The notes under the pieces: model-generated
The model's database searches: none
Told to the model about the DNA's origin: nothing
Seen by the model: the letters and a program-made list of their open reading frames with translations, nothing else
Made by a program: the position numbers and the translations under genes
Assembly (NCBI GenBank): GCA_963921795.1
Contig: OY997653.1
Location: 28,567,994 to 28,631,993 of the forward strand
Direction: 5' to 3'
DNA: 64,000 nucleotides
Origin: Nannobrachium achirus
Taxonomy: Eukaryota > Chordata > Actinopteri > Myctophiformes > Myctophidae
In this document: piece after piece, positions 1 through 54,560 of the stretch
Numbering within the stretch: the first letter of the stretch is position 1
Layout of the letters: the number at the start of each line of letters is the position of its first letter

Positions 1-258
1 CTGTGTGATGTGTGAAACCACAACTTTAACTACTCTCTCTGGATATCCCTGTGAATAAATTAACTCACTCGCCAAGGGATTTAAAAACGTTTTACAATGC
101 CCATTTTAATTGTGGATTATATGCACAACTCACTTCATAATGATGATGTATCCAATATACATAAGCACCAGTACCAAACTCTCCCACCTGAAACAGAGGA
201 AGGCATTGGAATAAACATACCACAGCTACAGTACATTATAAAGTCCTAGAACTGTCAC
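1..258. other. Unassigned intron 6 sequence
   Basis: AT-rich, no coding or repeat structure recognised. Confidence 0.5.
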
Positions 259-766
259 CAGGGTTGGGAAGTAATGGATTCAATGGATTTAAAGAGCAAT
301 GTACCGGTAATTAAACTACAAAATAAAAGTAGCTAATACATTACAATTACATACAGTTACATTTACAAAGAAAATGTTGAAATAAATTGCTAATCAAAAT
401 TGTTGGCAAATACTTAAAATATCTTTCAACAGCAAAAAGGATTCCGCATTTTGTAGGTAAATCAGCAAAGACCTCAAGGCAGGTAGCAGTAACATACACT
501 TTTGAGTAAAAGATTCAAGGTACACAATTCTGAACTTTTTCTTAAGGCACTCAGTGTTGAGTAAAATATTCTTTGAGGTACACCATTTTTAGTACTGTAA
601 TGTTGTACATCGCCCAATTTGATGGGGTGCATATGTATACAGTTACCAATATCGTGGTTAAAACATTATTTTGCCAAGTAATCAAAATCATTAAGAAATC
701 TAAATCACCATATTAACTTATTCAAAGCTTAGGAAGGTAATCAGTCATCCGTTTTTCCCAACCCTG
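259..766. mobile_element. hAT-like MITE with CAGGGTTGGGAA ends
   Basis: Inverted ends CAGGGTTGGGAA (259) and TTCCCAACCCTG (766) enclose about 510 bp of AT-rich non-coding sequence. No matching 8-bp target duplication was found, so the superfamily is inferred from the CAGGG end type. Confidence 0.5.
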
Positions 767-846
767 TATACCCATTATTTTAGCTAGTCACAAATATAAC
801 ATGAGACATGTTGAATTGTCAATTATCATTTGACATAAGATAAGAC

Positions 847-1029
847 CAGTGGTTCTCAAAGTGGATTCCAGGGACTCTGCTTTAGGGGGGTCTTAATTGA
901 CCGTTTCAAGTCTGTAACTCTGACAGTATGCAAATGGAACCAAATGGACCCTTCAGGTCCATTTGGTTCCATTTGTATGCTGTCAGAGTTAAGGGAAGAC
1001 CTTGAAATGTAAAGGTTTGTGAACCACTG
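847..1029. mobile_element. Small hAT-like MITE carrying palindrome family 2
   Basis: Ends CAGTGGTTCTCAAAG and TGTGAACCACTG. The centre (916-990) is a near-perfect hairpin with arms AACTCTGACAGTATGCAAAT... and its complement, loop TTCA. The same hairpin recurs at 23522-23587 in another context. Confidence 0.6.
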
Positions 1030-1422
1030 TCCTAGACCAACAAGCAGCCCAATATAAACCCTCTGGCGTCTCTCATTTTGTTTTATAATGCAATTTGAAT
1101 GTGTCTTGGGGGTCATGGGTGGGGATGACCGACTTGGAAGGATTAAGAATAAAAGTGGTATGGATGACTCACTTACCAAACTATCTTCTCATCGTAGATG
1201 AACTGTCAAGAAAATGTTTTAGAACAAATTATTATATTTCAGAAGACAAAGTACAATTAAGCAATGGATTAATAGTAACTGCAGGTGACCATAAACTGTG
1301 TAATGAATACTACAGTCAACTTACAGCGATTAGGGCCACCACAGACAAGGTGTAATAGAAGGAGTCTCTGAATACGGACCACCAGGTCAATATCACCACC
1401 TAAACAAACAGACACCTTGAAT
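1030..1422. other. Unassigned intron 6 sequence
   Basis: No gene or recognisable repeat; an 86-codon open frame here has no recognisable features. Confidence 0.4.
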
Positions 1423-1922
1423 CAGGTATAGGCAACCTTAGGCACTGGTGCCAACATTGGCACAGGGGAGGGTGATCACCGGCACACTGGCAGAAGTGTG
1501 AGAGAGAGGATTTTTATTTTATAAACATTTATAGCAAATTACACATTCATTCAAACTCTGAACTCTGACTGGAGAGGGCGTTCGGGGAGATAGATGGGTT
1601 ATTGCTCTGGGTCTAATGATCGTTATAACAATGTCCTGCCAATCAAAATATGTCAAAAATATTTGCCATTCATTTTCTTTAAATGTGGTCAATTAAATGA
1701 AGTGAGCTAATTTATCGCAAATTACATCTTGCACAAAATTCTACATTCATCAAAACTCTGAACTCTAACTGGGGAGGGATTCGGGAAGATAGGTGGATTG
1801 TTGCTCTGGGTCTAATGATCGTTATAACAATGTCCTGCCAATCAAAATATGTCAAAATATTTGTCATTAAAATGTATGTTGACATGGCACACTAACACTC
1901 TAGAAAATAAAAAACATGGCAC
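1423..1922. mobile_element. hAT-like element related to 9764-10169, with internal tandem duplication
   Basis: Begins CAGGTATAGGCAACC and shares the body GTGCCAACATTGGCACAGG and ACATGGCACACT with the complete copy at 9764. A segment of about 210 bp (CTGAACTCT...GTCCTGCCAATC) is present twice in tandem. The 3' end is missing where the next MITE begins. Confidence 0.6.
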
Positions 1923-1928
1923 AAAACA

Positions 1929-2426
1929 TGATACACCATGAAATTTCACTTTTCCTATTTTAAAACCTTTTTTTGGGGTCCCACTAGCACCTTCTATCCT
2001 CACAAAGTCCCATTTCTGACCGGTTTTGAGAAGGCGAAGGTTAAAAGTATCCCACGGGTTCTCAAAACAGGCTATCCAGATTTGCTGCCAATTGTGACGT
2101 CATCTGCCGATTGTGACGTCATCAGATTTTATTTCTTTTGTCAAAAAAATCTTTTTTTTCAAAAAAAAAATCTTTTTTCAAAAAAAAATCTTTTTTCTAA
2201 AAAAAATCTTTTTTCAAAAAAAAAAAGTTTTTTTTTTTCGAAAAGATTTTTGGCGGGGTGGCGCAGTTCAGGCCAAAGGTGGTATTGCAGCTGAAATGCT
2301 CTGAGAGCCATTCAAAAATGAGAGAGGCTCTCTATTCAGGAGTGGTAATTTAGCCTCAAACCTTTTGAAAAACGTTTTTGGGACATAAACAATATGACAA
2401 ATACTTTTTAAATACATGGTGTATCA
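1929..2426. mobile_element. MITE with TGATACACCATG inverted ends and an A/T tract
   Basis: Perfect 12-bp inverted ends TGATACACCATG / CATGGTGTATCA enclose about 500 bp. It contains a tract at about 2141-2250 of alternating A and T runs (unit TTTTTTCAAAAAAAATC, five to six copies). Confidence 0.55.
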
Positions 2427-2528
2427 CCTTTAAATCTTTATTGGCATTTCACCCTGATGTTGCTCTGTAAAGCATTTCACTTTAACCATGCACGAGTTAC
2501 ACAACACACTGTGAATGTACACACACAC

Positions 2529-47319
<44,791 letters not shown>

Positions 47320-47500
47320 GCTTGCGGCTCTGCTGCTGCTGCTGGGGCCAGCGGCCACTGCTTCTTCTCTCTCCAATCGTCCTCTCCTCTCCCTGGCTCA
47401 CTGCGGACGCCCAAACAAACTAACTGCTGCCCCCCTTTTCGGCCCTCCTCTTCAACACGGAACAGGCTGGTCGGGACGCGGTCCTCATCTCAAGTGGACC
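47320..47500 (-). promoter_or_regulatory. Presumed 5' UTR / proximal promoter of slc24a4
   Basis: Sequence directly upstream of the start codon is GC-rich with several CpGs, CAG/CTG runs and purine-rich patches on the transcribed strand. An in-frame TGA near 47400 bounds the reading frame. No clear TATA box is seen before the gap at 47501, so the transcription start cannot be placed. Confidence 0.45.
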
Positions 47501-47700
47501 NNNNNNNNNNNNNNNNNNNNNNNNNNNNNNNNNNNNNNNNNNNNNNNNNNNNNNNNNNNNNNNNNNNNNNNNNNNNNNNNNNNNNNNNNNNNNNNNNNNN
47601 NNNNNNNNNNNNNNNNNNNNNNNNNNNNNNNNNNNNNNNNNNNNNNNNNNNNNNNNNNNNNNNNNNNNNNNNNNNNNNNNNNNNNNNNNNNNNNNNNNNN
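47501..47700. other. Assembly gap (200 N)
   Basis: A run of exactly 200 N, typical of a scaffold gap of unknown true size. It lies between slc24a4 exon 1 and the HEATR3 retrocopy and may hide promoter sequence. Confidence 1.
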
Positions 47701-48345
47701 TACAAACTCAACAAAGATCAAATAAAGATATCTCCATTTTCTTTTGTTGTGTTTACCGTTAGTTTAGCTAATTATTTGCCCAAAACTGGAAATCGTTATA
47801 AATTTACTAAATATGCATTATGCTTTCTAAATATTATAATTTGGTAATCCAAGAGTCTAACTCTAAGTCCATGTTTGTGGTGACCAGAAATTAATCTATT
47901 AACATGTTGAAGTCGTGCAACATCTCATCTTACTACTGTAATCCGAGAGGGGTCCCCCAATTTGTTGTGCCGGGATGGCTAGCGCAGAAAATCAACTGGG
48001 TTTTCGCCTACAGTATTCTCCAGAGGCTTGGCCACGTTATAGGCTATCTTTCCTACCTAGACTTACATGATGAGTAATTTAACTTTTAACACATTTTTTG
48101 GAGGACATGTTTCACATGACATCACTATCACCAGAGGTATGGACCGTGACATCACAATATCACGTGACATCATAATATGTCCTTATTACCAGTAAGACGC
48201 CCTAAGGGGGAGAATGCTTCATGTGATATCACAATATCTCCAGGGCATGGCCACGTTATATAGGCTATCACGCACATGGGTGTGTGCATATGGGCGTGTG
48301 CACATTGGCGCTTTGGCATGTATACCCTTCTGCTGAGCGGGGACT
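47701..48345. other. Intergenic sequence after the gap
   Basis: Repeated TCACGTGACATCA and TATCACAATATC motifs at 48115-48240; no gene. Confidence 0.4.
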
Positions 48346-48500
48346 GCCCATAAGTCCGAAGGTTCATTAGTCCGAAGGTTCATTAGTCTGAATTTAGTTA
48401 GGGTTACTGAGGTTAAGGTTAGGGTTAGAGTTAGGCATAGTATTCTTAACAAATTCGGACTAATGAACCTTCGGACTAATGAACCTTCGGACCAATGCCA
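48346..48500. repeat. Foldback repeat with TTAGGG-like centre
   Basis: TCCGAAGGTTCATTAG repeated at the left and its inverse CTAATGAACCTTCGGA at the right, around AGGTTAAGGTTAGGGTTAGA. Confidence 0.75.
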
Positions 48501-48519
48501 TGGCATTTTGCTGAGCTGG

Positions 48520-48748
48520 TCGGGTCATCACTGTGATGTCAGAACAGGTCAGCTATATCCATATATGGAGTCCGTAAGGTCAGATGTAGAGGTATTAACC
48601 AGCTCCATATATGGATCTAGGTGATGATCCAGTGTTCTCCATGTATGGATATCCAGGGTTTGATGAGGTCAGTGTTGTGATCTTCATATGAGATCCAGGT
48701 GATGATAGTCAGCAGTCTTGATTTTCAATAAACTTGTGAATTCCCCCA
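48520..48748 (+). promoter_or_regulatory. Upstream region of the HEATR3 retrocopy with CArG-like motifs
   Basis: Contains CCATATATGG-type motifs near 48560 and 48604 and a related CCATGTATGG near 48642, plus repeated GATGATCCAG/GATGATAG stretches. CC(A/T)6GG is the SRF-binding consensus. The same motif is part of a local repeat (see 51.1-51.8 and 54.6-55.3 kb), so this may be repeat content rather than a promoter. Confidence 0.3.
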
Positions 48749-50746
48749 ATGGAGCATCGCAACGGAAGTGGTTTACTGTTGCCACTTGTGAAGGAAGAAA
48801 TGGAGGAGGACGAGGAGCGCTGTCCAGCTGGAGAGTTACTGGAGAAATTGCAGAGTCCTAGCGCTGATGTGAGAGAGTTTGCGTGTGCCAACATCTCCCG
48901 GTTGGTGCAGCAGAATCAGACCATCCCAGTCTTCCTGCAGAGGGATGCTGTGAGGCGCCTGGGCCCCATGCTGCTGGACCAGAGCCTGGTGGTCAGGGAG
49001 ACCGCCACAGGGGCACTCAGGAACCTGAGTGCATGTGGAGGCCATGAGGTTTGTGAGGATATGGTGAAACAGGATGTCATGACTCCTCTCACAGCCCTGC
49101 TCCGAGAGTGTTGTGCTGGCTTTGAGACCAGCACTGTGCCGATGAAAGAACCCAGGAACACGGTGGAAGGCGTAGCCAACGAGGCAGTGCATCTGCTGTG
49201 GAATCTCTGTGAGAGCAGCAGCCAGGCCCTTTCGCTGTTCAACAAGTCTTGTCTGTTGGACGTGGTCATCCAGTGTGTGGAGAGACATCCACACAACATA
49301 GAGCTGGCTGTGTCTGCCGCCCACTGCCTGCACACTGTGACAGAGGACAACCCAGACCTGCTGGGCAGCATCAACGGCTCCGTGCTGGGAGCCCTTGAGA
49401 GCCTCATGCGGTCAACCCAGACCGACATGGCTCACACACTGCTCAGGACGCTGGCTGCAGGGACAATGTGGAACATGAAGGGCAGCTTACCGGCTGGCAG
49501 CCTGGCCCAGACACTCAACGCTCTGGTGGCCATCTTGGGGCAGACCCTGGAGCTGGACGCCGGCAGGCTGATCCCCGAGCTGAGGCGAGCCGAGGAGGCG
49601 CGCCACCTCAGCGCTCCTCCGGCCTCGGCCACACAGGAGGAGGAGGAGCAGCTGGCTTCTGGAGGGGTTGAAGAAGAGATGGAGGAGGGAGTTGAGCACA
49701 AGAGCAACGGAAAGGCTGCACATCATGTAGATACTGACTTCTCTGATCTGCTGCCTAGGGACAAGGCAGAGCTGCGGGAGGCCATCGCATTGCTGACAGC
49801 CCAGCAGACGTCCCTGGAGATCATAGTCAACATGTGCTGCTCTGATGACCCGTCGGATGACGAGTGGGAAGAGGAGTCCAGTAGTGATGAGAGCGAGATG
49901 GGGCCTGACAGCCTGTGTGATGGACTGTCCAGCCTGCTGTCTCCCCTGGATCTGTCCGCTGAGATCCACAGTGCTCTGACCAACCACAGCATACCACAGA
50001 AGGTACTGAAAAAGACACAGTTCCCCAGCACGGAGGCCATGGATGTGTGTCAGCAGAACGCTGCATGGAAATGCCTGGTTAAAAAGATGCAGCGCGTGCA
50101 GTACAGAGCGCTGACCTGCCTCAACAACATCCTGTCCGCCATGGATGCAGAGTCCCTGGGAGGTGGCGCCGCCCTACAGGCCGCCGCGCACCACTTATCC
50201 TCACTGGTGTTTGGTGCCGCAGAGATACCAAAGGATGAGGAGTTCCTGGAGGCCGTCACCAGTGCCATGAGGTCACTGCTGCAGATGATAGCCTCTAAGA
50301 ACATTCCCCAGTGTATGAGCCCCCAGCAGCTGATGAGCCTGTGTGAAGCAGCCACCCGCTGTGAGGGGGTGAGTATCAGGGTCAACGCCTTGGCCATCCT
50401 GGGCATCACTGGAAGCACTCTGGCCAAAGAGAGAAACACCGCGGACACACTTCAGACGATCGGGAGTGCCTTACTTCACGTTGCTTCCAAAGACGTCAAC
50501 CTGGTGGTGAACGGGGAGGCCCTGGACGCCCTGTTTGATGTGTTCGCAGACGGGGCGGAGGCTGAGAAGGCTGCTAGGAACATCCAGCTGCTGCCTGCTC
50601 TGAAAGCCCTGCAGCCCGTTTTCAAGGCCAAGATCCGTAAGGAGGGCAGGGGGAAGTACAGCCCTGAACAGCTGTGTGTACTGGACAACATCAAAGTGAA
50701 CCTGAGGAGGTTCATCGGTTACCTGGAAACGGTGGTGAAAAAATGA
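48749..50746 (+). CDS. heatr3: HEAT repeat-containing protein 3 (HEATR3/Syo1-like), intronless copy
   Basis: HEATR3 is the vertebrate counterpart of yeast Syo1, which binds uL18 and uL5 with 5S rRNA and escorts them into the nucleus for 60S assembly. The 665-codon frame is uninterrupted and follows the family along its length: ARM/HEAT repeats (residues about 27-290), an acidic insert (296-317), the SDLLP..ELREAIALLTAQQ block (332-354), a second acidic loop (SDDPSDDEWEEESSSDES, 365-382), then C-terminal HEAT repeats to NLRRFIGYLETVVKK. Human HEATR3 is about 680 residues and has around 15 exons; here no intron is present, so this is most likely a retrocopy. The usual basic N-terminus is missing: an in-frame TGA sits four codons before the ATG. 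No poly(A) tail is visible. The coding sequence is visibly more GC-rich than its surroundings. Confidence 0.93.
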   Translation: MEHRNGSGLLLPLVKEEMEEDEERCPAGELLEKLQSPSADVREFACANISRLVQQNQTIPVFLQRDAVRRLGPMLLDQSLVVRETATGALRNLSACGGHEVCEDMVKQDVMTPLTALLRECCAGFETSTVPMKEPRNTVEGVANEAVHLLWNLCESSSQALSLFNKSCLLDVVIQCVERHPHNIELAVSAAHCLHTVTEDNPDLLGSINGSVLGALESLMRSTQTDMAHTLLRTLAAGTMWNMKGSLPAGSLAQTLNALVAILGQTLELDAGRLIPELRRAEEARHLSAPPASATQEEEEQLASGGVEEEMEEGVEHKSNGKAAHHVDTDFSDLLPRDKAELREAIALLTAQQTSLEIIVNMCCSDDPSDDEWEEESSSDESEMGPDSLCDGLSSLLSPLDLSAEIHSALTNHSIPQKVLKKTQFPSTEAMDVCQQNAAWKCLVKKMQRVQYRALTCLNNILSAMDAESLGGGAALQAAAHHLSSLVFGAAEIPKDEEFLEAVTSAMRSLLQMIASKNIPQCMSPQQLMSLCEAATRCEGVSIRVNALAILGITGSTLAKERNTADTLQTIGSALLHVASKDVNLVVNGEALDALFDVFADGAEAEKAARNIQLLPALKALQPVFKAKIRKEGRGKYSPEQLCVLDNIKVNLRRFIGYLETVVKK

Positions 50747-50779
50747 CCAGCTTGCTTTTCCAGAATTTCATCCATGTGG

Positions 50780-50832
50780 TCAGCTGAGCCTGCAAGCCCA
50801 CAACGCATGAGCCTGTCGGTCTGCTGTTTTCG
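50780..50832. repeat. Decayed palindrome family 1 copy beside the HEATR3 stop
   Basis: GCCTGCAAGCCCACAACG and TGAGCCTGTCGGTCTGCTGT keep the family pattern with many changes. It lies 34 bp after the stop codon and would be in the 3' UTR. Confidence 0.45.
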
Positions 50833-51082
50833 TCACGTTACCACCGTGGTGTGAAAGAGCTTCAACAAGGCTTAATGAATTACAGTGATGGACAGAAATG
50901 CAGACAGACTCATGCATTACACAGACTTCGGCACACGCATTCCCCGCCGCAGCAGGGAGTGCAGTGCCCGGCCTCCACCCCGACCCGATACGCGGTTTTC
51001 CGGAACCGGCGCGAAAGGTTCGGAATCTCCGTATGCGGAGCTAATGTCTGACATCAGTGTTTTCCGGAACCGGCACTGTGTC

Positions 51083-51940
51083 TGCAGAGATCTCCATATG
51101 GGCATAAAATGGACGCAGACAGACAGATATCTCCATATATGGGCATAAATGGACACAGGCAAACAGATGGTCAAAACGGGTCCTATGACAACAGGTATAA
51201 TGGGGTTTGCATTAAAGAGGTGGTGCCATGATCCCCCCACCCCCACCCCCCCTCTAAAACATGATTATCATGTATTATGATTAATACTAGGAGGAAGATT
51301 TTTTCCAAAAAAGTATACAGAAAGAGTTAAAATTGGATTATTATGTGGCCACACCCCCAGTTCATTAAGTATGCATGGATGGCATGGTGGGTGGTGACCC
51401 AGCTGATATAGCCACACCCCACAGTGTTGGGTGAATGGCAATTGGGGAGGAGTTGATACTGTGACACCCTTAGTATCTGTGTTTTTTAACTGACACTTTT
51501 GGCCACAAGGTGGCAGCCTCCAAGAGAAAACAAACATACTAAGAGAATACATCATTTTTCAAAAAAAATTAAGTACTTTCAACCTCCTAGACACATGAAA
51601 AACAGAAAAAGTACAAAACTATGGCACCACCTCTTTAAAGGGGTGGGGCATTCATTCCCTATTTACATCGTTCCTGAGTAGGCCGGTCCACGACTAGACG
51701 CTCGGCCGCCCGACAGACGGATACAGAGATCTCCATATATGGGCATAAAATGGACGCAGACAGACAGATACAGATATCTCCATATATGGGCATAAATGGA
51801 GACAGGTACACAAATGGTCAAAACAGGTCCTATGACAACAGGTATGATGGGGTTTGCATTAAAGGGCGGAGCATTCGTTCCCTATTTACATCGTTCCCGA
51901 GTTGGCCGGCCCCTGACTAGACTGACTAGACCGCGGCCGA
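51083..51940. repeat. Tandem pair of a 215-bp repeat, one with a TTAA insertion
   Basis: Both units run GATCTCCATAT..GGGCATAAA, CAGACAGACAGATA, GTCCTATGACAACAGGTAT, TTCCCTATTTACATCGTTCC. The first is split by the element at 51212-51638; the second (51728-51940) is uninterrupted. Confidence 0.8.
51212..51638. mobile_element. TTAA MITE (AGAGGTGGTGCCAT ends) with paralogous empty site
   Basis: TTAA at both borders and inverted ends AGAGGTGGTGCCAT / ATGGCACCACCTCT. The uninterrupted repeat unit near 51860 shows GCATTAAAGGGCGG where this element sits. Confidence 0.88.
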
Positions 51941-52296
51941 GCTTCTAGTGTATTTAATGACTGAATGAGGTAAACAAGAATTAGATGATGGCAACACAGG
52001 AGCAGGAACATCATGACAGGAAGATATGACAATGAAATTGAGTGTGTGCAATGAGCCCAGTTTTATATTGGAGACGTCCCACCATGCTGAAACACATTGT
52101 AACTTCCATGACACCTTTATGAACGTATTTTGAGAAGAAAGCTATTGGTAAGCATTTATTTTGCAGATTGGTCAACAATTTGACTAACTGTCCCTAACCT
52201 AGCTGCTTACCACTACAAACCTGAGTAGCCTAGTACAGTAGTTCCCAAACTTTTTAGGTCAAGACCCAAAGAGAAATTATACATTTGCCTGACCCA

Positions 52297-52350
52297 TATA
52301 GCAGATCTACAAGCTCACAACACGGCGCTTGTAGATGGTCTATTTTCACT
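52297..52350. repeat. Palindrome family 1, imperfect copy
   Basis: ATAGCAGATCTACAAGCTCA and GCTTGTAGATGGTCTATTTT. Confidence 0.7.
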
Positions 52351-52850
52351 ACTTGTTATTTTGTTTTCTAATTTATGGAATTTCATAGTTTTTTTTTTTT
52401 TTCATTTATTGTCTCCACCAGGCCGAAGGCATGGGGAGACTATGTTTTGCACCCTGTCCGTTACCAGCTAATCTCCCGAACGGTTGGCCTGGTTGCGGCC
52501 AAACTGTGCACACAGACACTCCCTGGATGTCAATTCAGAATCTCTGCCCCACATTTTTCACATGGGCCTGTTCTAGCACCACCAGGAGGCAGATTTTAGC
52601 AAAACTTACTTTTGGCCAGTACTCCTACAGATTGTGTCCAAAAATCACACAAATCGGTAGACAAAAACCTTTGCCCTGCATTTTTCATATCTGCCTTTTA
52701 TAGCGCCACCAGGAGGCCGACTTATGTACGCGCAGCAAAGGTCATCAGGATCGGGATTCGAACCCTTCACACGCTGTCAGGCATCAGAGTTTATGTGGTA
52801 TACGCCTGGACCGCAATGCCAGCAGGGGCCCCACAAATATTTAACAAGTA

Positions 52851-53293
52851 GTGAAAATAGCCAATCTAACAAGCTCACAACTCAGCGCAAACCTGTCACA
52901 GTCACAGGCTTTGCCTGTCTTGTCTTGGTCTTGTATTTCTAATCTATGTATTGTGTTCATGTTCTAGTTTGCATGGTTCTATGTTGTCTTTCCCAGCTGT
53001 CTCTAATCTGTAATCAGTCCTCATGCGTATATTAGTCTTGTTCCCCAGTCATTCATTGTCTTGTTCCCCAGTCATTCATTGTCTTGTTCCCCAGTCATTC
53101 TAATTGTTTGGTGTCACATCATGTTTAATGTTCGTTTGTGATTGTGACGTTTTTGCTGTTAATTGTAATAAAATCACCCAATGTTGGGTTTTGAACTGTT
53201 CTTGCCTTGCTGTGCTGCATTTGGGTCTGCACCACAACGCCAGATCGTGACAAAAATGACACGTTGTGAGCTTGTAGATCTGCTGTTTTCACT
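52851..53293. repeat. Palindrome family 1 split by a solo-LTR-like insertion
   Basis: Left arm AGTGAAAATAGCCAATCTAA..CAAGCTCACAAC at 52851-52881 and right arm GTTGTGAGCTTGTAGATCTG..TTCACT at 53263-53293 are complementary; the insertion sits in the centre. Confidence 0.75.
52894..53252. mobile_element. Solo-LTR-like segment
   Basis: 359 bp starting TGTCAC and ending GTGACA, with an AATAAA at about 53167 and three tandem TTGTTCCCCAGTCATTC units. The flanks (AAACC / AAAAT) match only 3 of 5, so LTR origin is tentative. Confidence 0.5.
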
Positions 53294-53570
53294 AGTATTG
53301 GGTCTCGGGCAAAATGTATAATTTCTCTTTTGGTCAGGTTTGTAGTGGTAGGCCTACAGTTAGCTAGGGAAAGTTGTTGACCAATCTGTAAAATAACTGC
53401 TTACCAATAACTTTCTTCACAAAATATGTTCAGTTTCATTTGAAGTCACAATGTGTTCCAGCATGGTGGGACGATTCCAATCAACCTGCTCCCTATAAAA
53501 CTGGACTCATTGCACACACTCAATGTCATTGTCATATCTTCCCGTCGTGATGTTCCTGTGTTGCCATTCG

Positions 53571-53783
53571 ACGTTGTCGGGTGAAAACCTTGTATGTCCA
53601 AAACCGTTCATTTTGCATTTTTCATTTTAAAAATGATTTAAACTAGTGAAACACCGCGAGGCGTTGTGTGCTTGTAGATCAGCTGTTTTCTTTTGTGCGA
53701 CAGCCTTGAACGATGAAGCAGGGCTTCACGAAAGAACATACACATTTGAAACTTGGAGATACGAGGTTTCCACCCGACAACGA
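53571..53783. mobile_element. MITE family C nested in the foldback arm
   Basis: Ends ACGTTGTCGGGTGAAAACC / GGTTTCCACCCGACAACGA; only the right half of its palindrome remains (53652-53690). Flanked by repeats of CCTGTGTTGCCAT that occur once in the other foldback arm. Confidence 0.75.
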
Positions 53784-53880
53784 CACATTGCTCCTGTGTT
53801 GCCATAATCTATTCTACTCTTTGATTCCTGCCTGCAATGATGCAGCAAGGTTTGCCTCATTCAGTCATTAAATACTTAAG

Positions 53881-54560
53881 AATCTACTCTGTTTGTTGTG
53901 GCTCTGCTCAATCTTCAGACAGTACATTATTCATTAATGCACGGAGAGGGTGCAAAACATATTCTTGGCCATGCCTTTCGGCCTGGCGGAGACAATAATA
54001 CAAACACAGTCCCCAGGCTCACACATTACGTTATCAGTCACCACCAGAATTTAGATTGTAAACTCACTAGGCTACCAAATAGAAAAGGATGCCGGTGAAC
54101 TCTACTCCAAGTAAAAGAAAGTGCCAGGTTTCTCAGGGCAACCTTTGAGAGAGAGAGAGAGACAGAGAGAGCGAAGAGGCGGACTGAGACGTATAATTTA
54201 GTTAATCACCGTTAATTTAAGGATCACAGTACCAGTATCTTTTAATCTACAAGAATGTAGAGAGATATCTTTGCACATATTGGTGGTAAAGGCTGTATGG
54301 CACTCTGAACACCTTCTACAACAATTAACTACACAAGTGAGGGCATCCTGAGGGCAGGGACGTAATGAGTCATATGATCTTCAATCTGAAAAGCTGCTAC
54401 AGACAGCACATAATTATGAATAATTTTATAATATTATCAATCATTTCAATCACCTTACGATGACAGCAGTTTCCTCAATAGATTGGACATTATTTTCAGT
54501 GGTCATATGTGTTTGGCAAAGTACTCATCCCCAGTACTCAATAGATACGCCTTGGTAAAA
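53881..54560. other. Unassigned intergenic sequence
   Basis: A (GA)n tract at 54146-54170; nothing else recognised. Confidence 0.35.

Larger units (their letters stand above)
51941..53880. mobile_element. Large foldback element with nested insertions
   Basis: Inverted arms 51945-52297 and about 53297-53877 share TATTTAATGACTGAATGAGG, TGGCAACACAGGAGCAGGAA, ATGACAATGAAATTGAGTGT and CCAATCTG(C/T)AAAATAA. The right arm holds a family C MITE. The middle holds two palindromes, a 52408-52735 repeat related to 5843-6290, and a solo-LTR-like segment. Confidence 0.75.

Noticed and set aside
48600-48748. A frameshifted N-terminus of HEATR3 upstream of the ATG
   Set aside because: The other two frames upstream do not contain the lysine/arginine-rich start of the family; only a weak NSPNG-like resemblance was seen.
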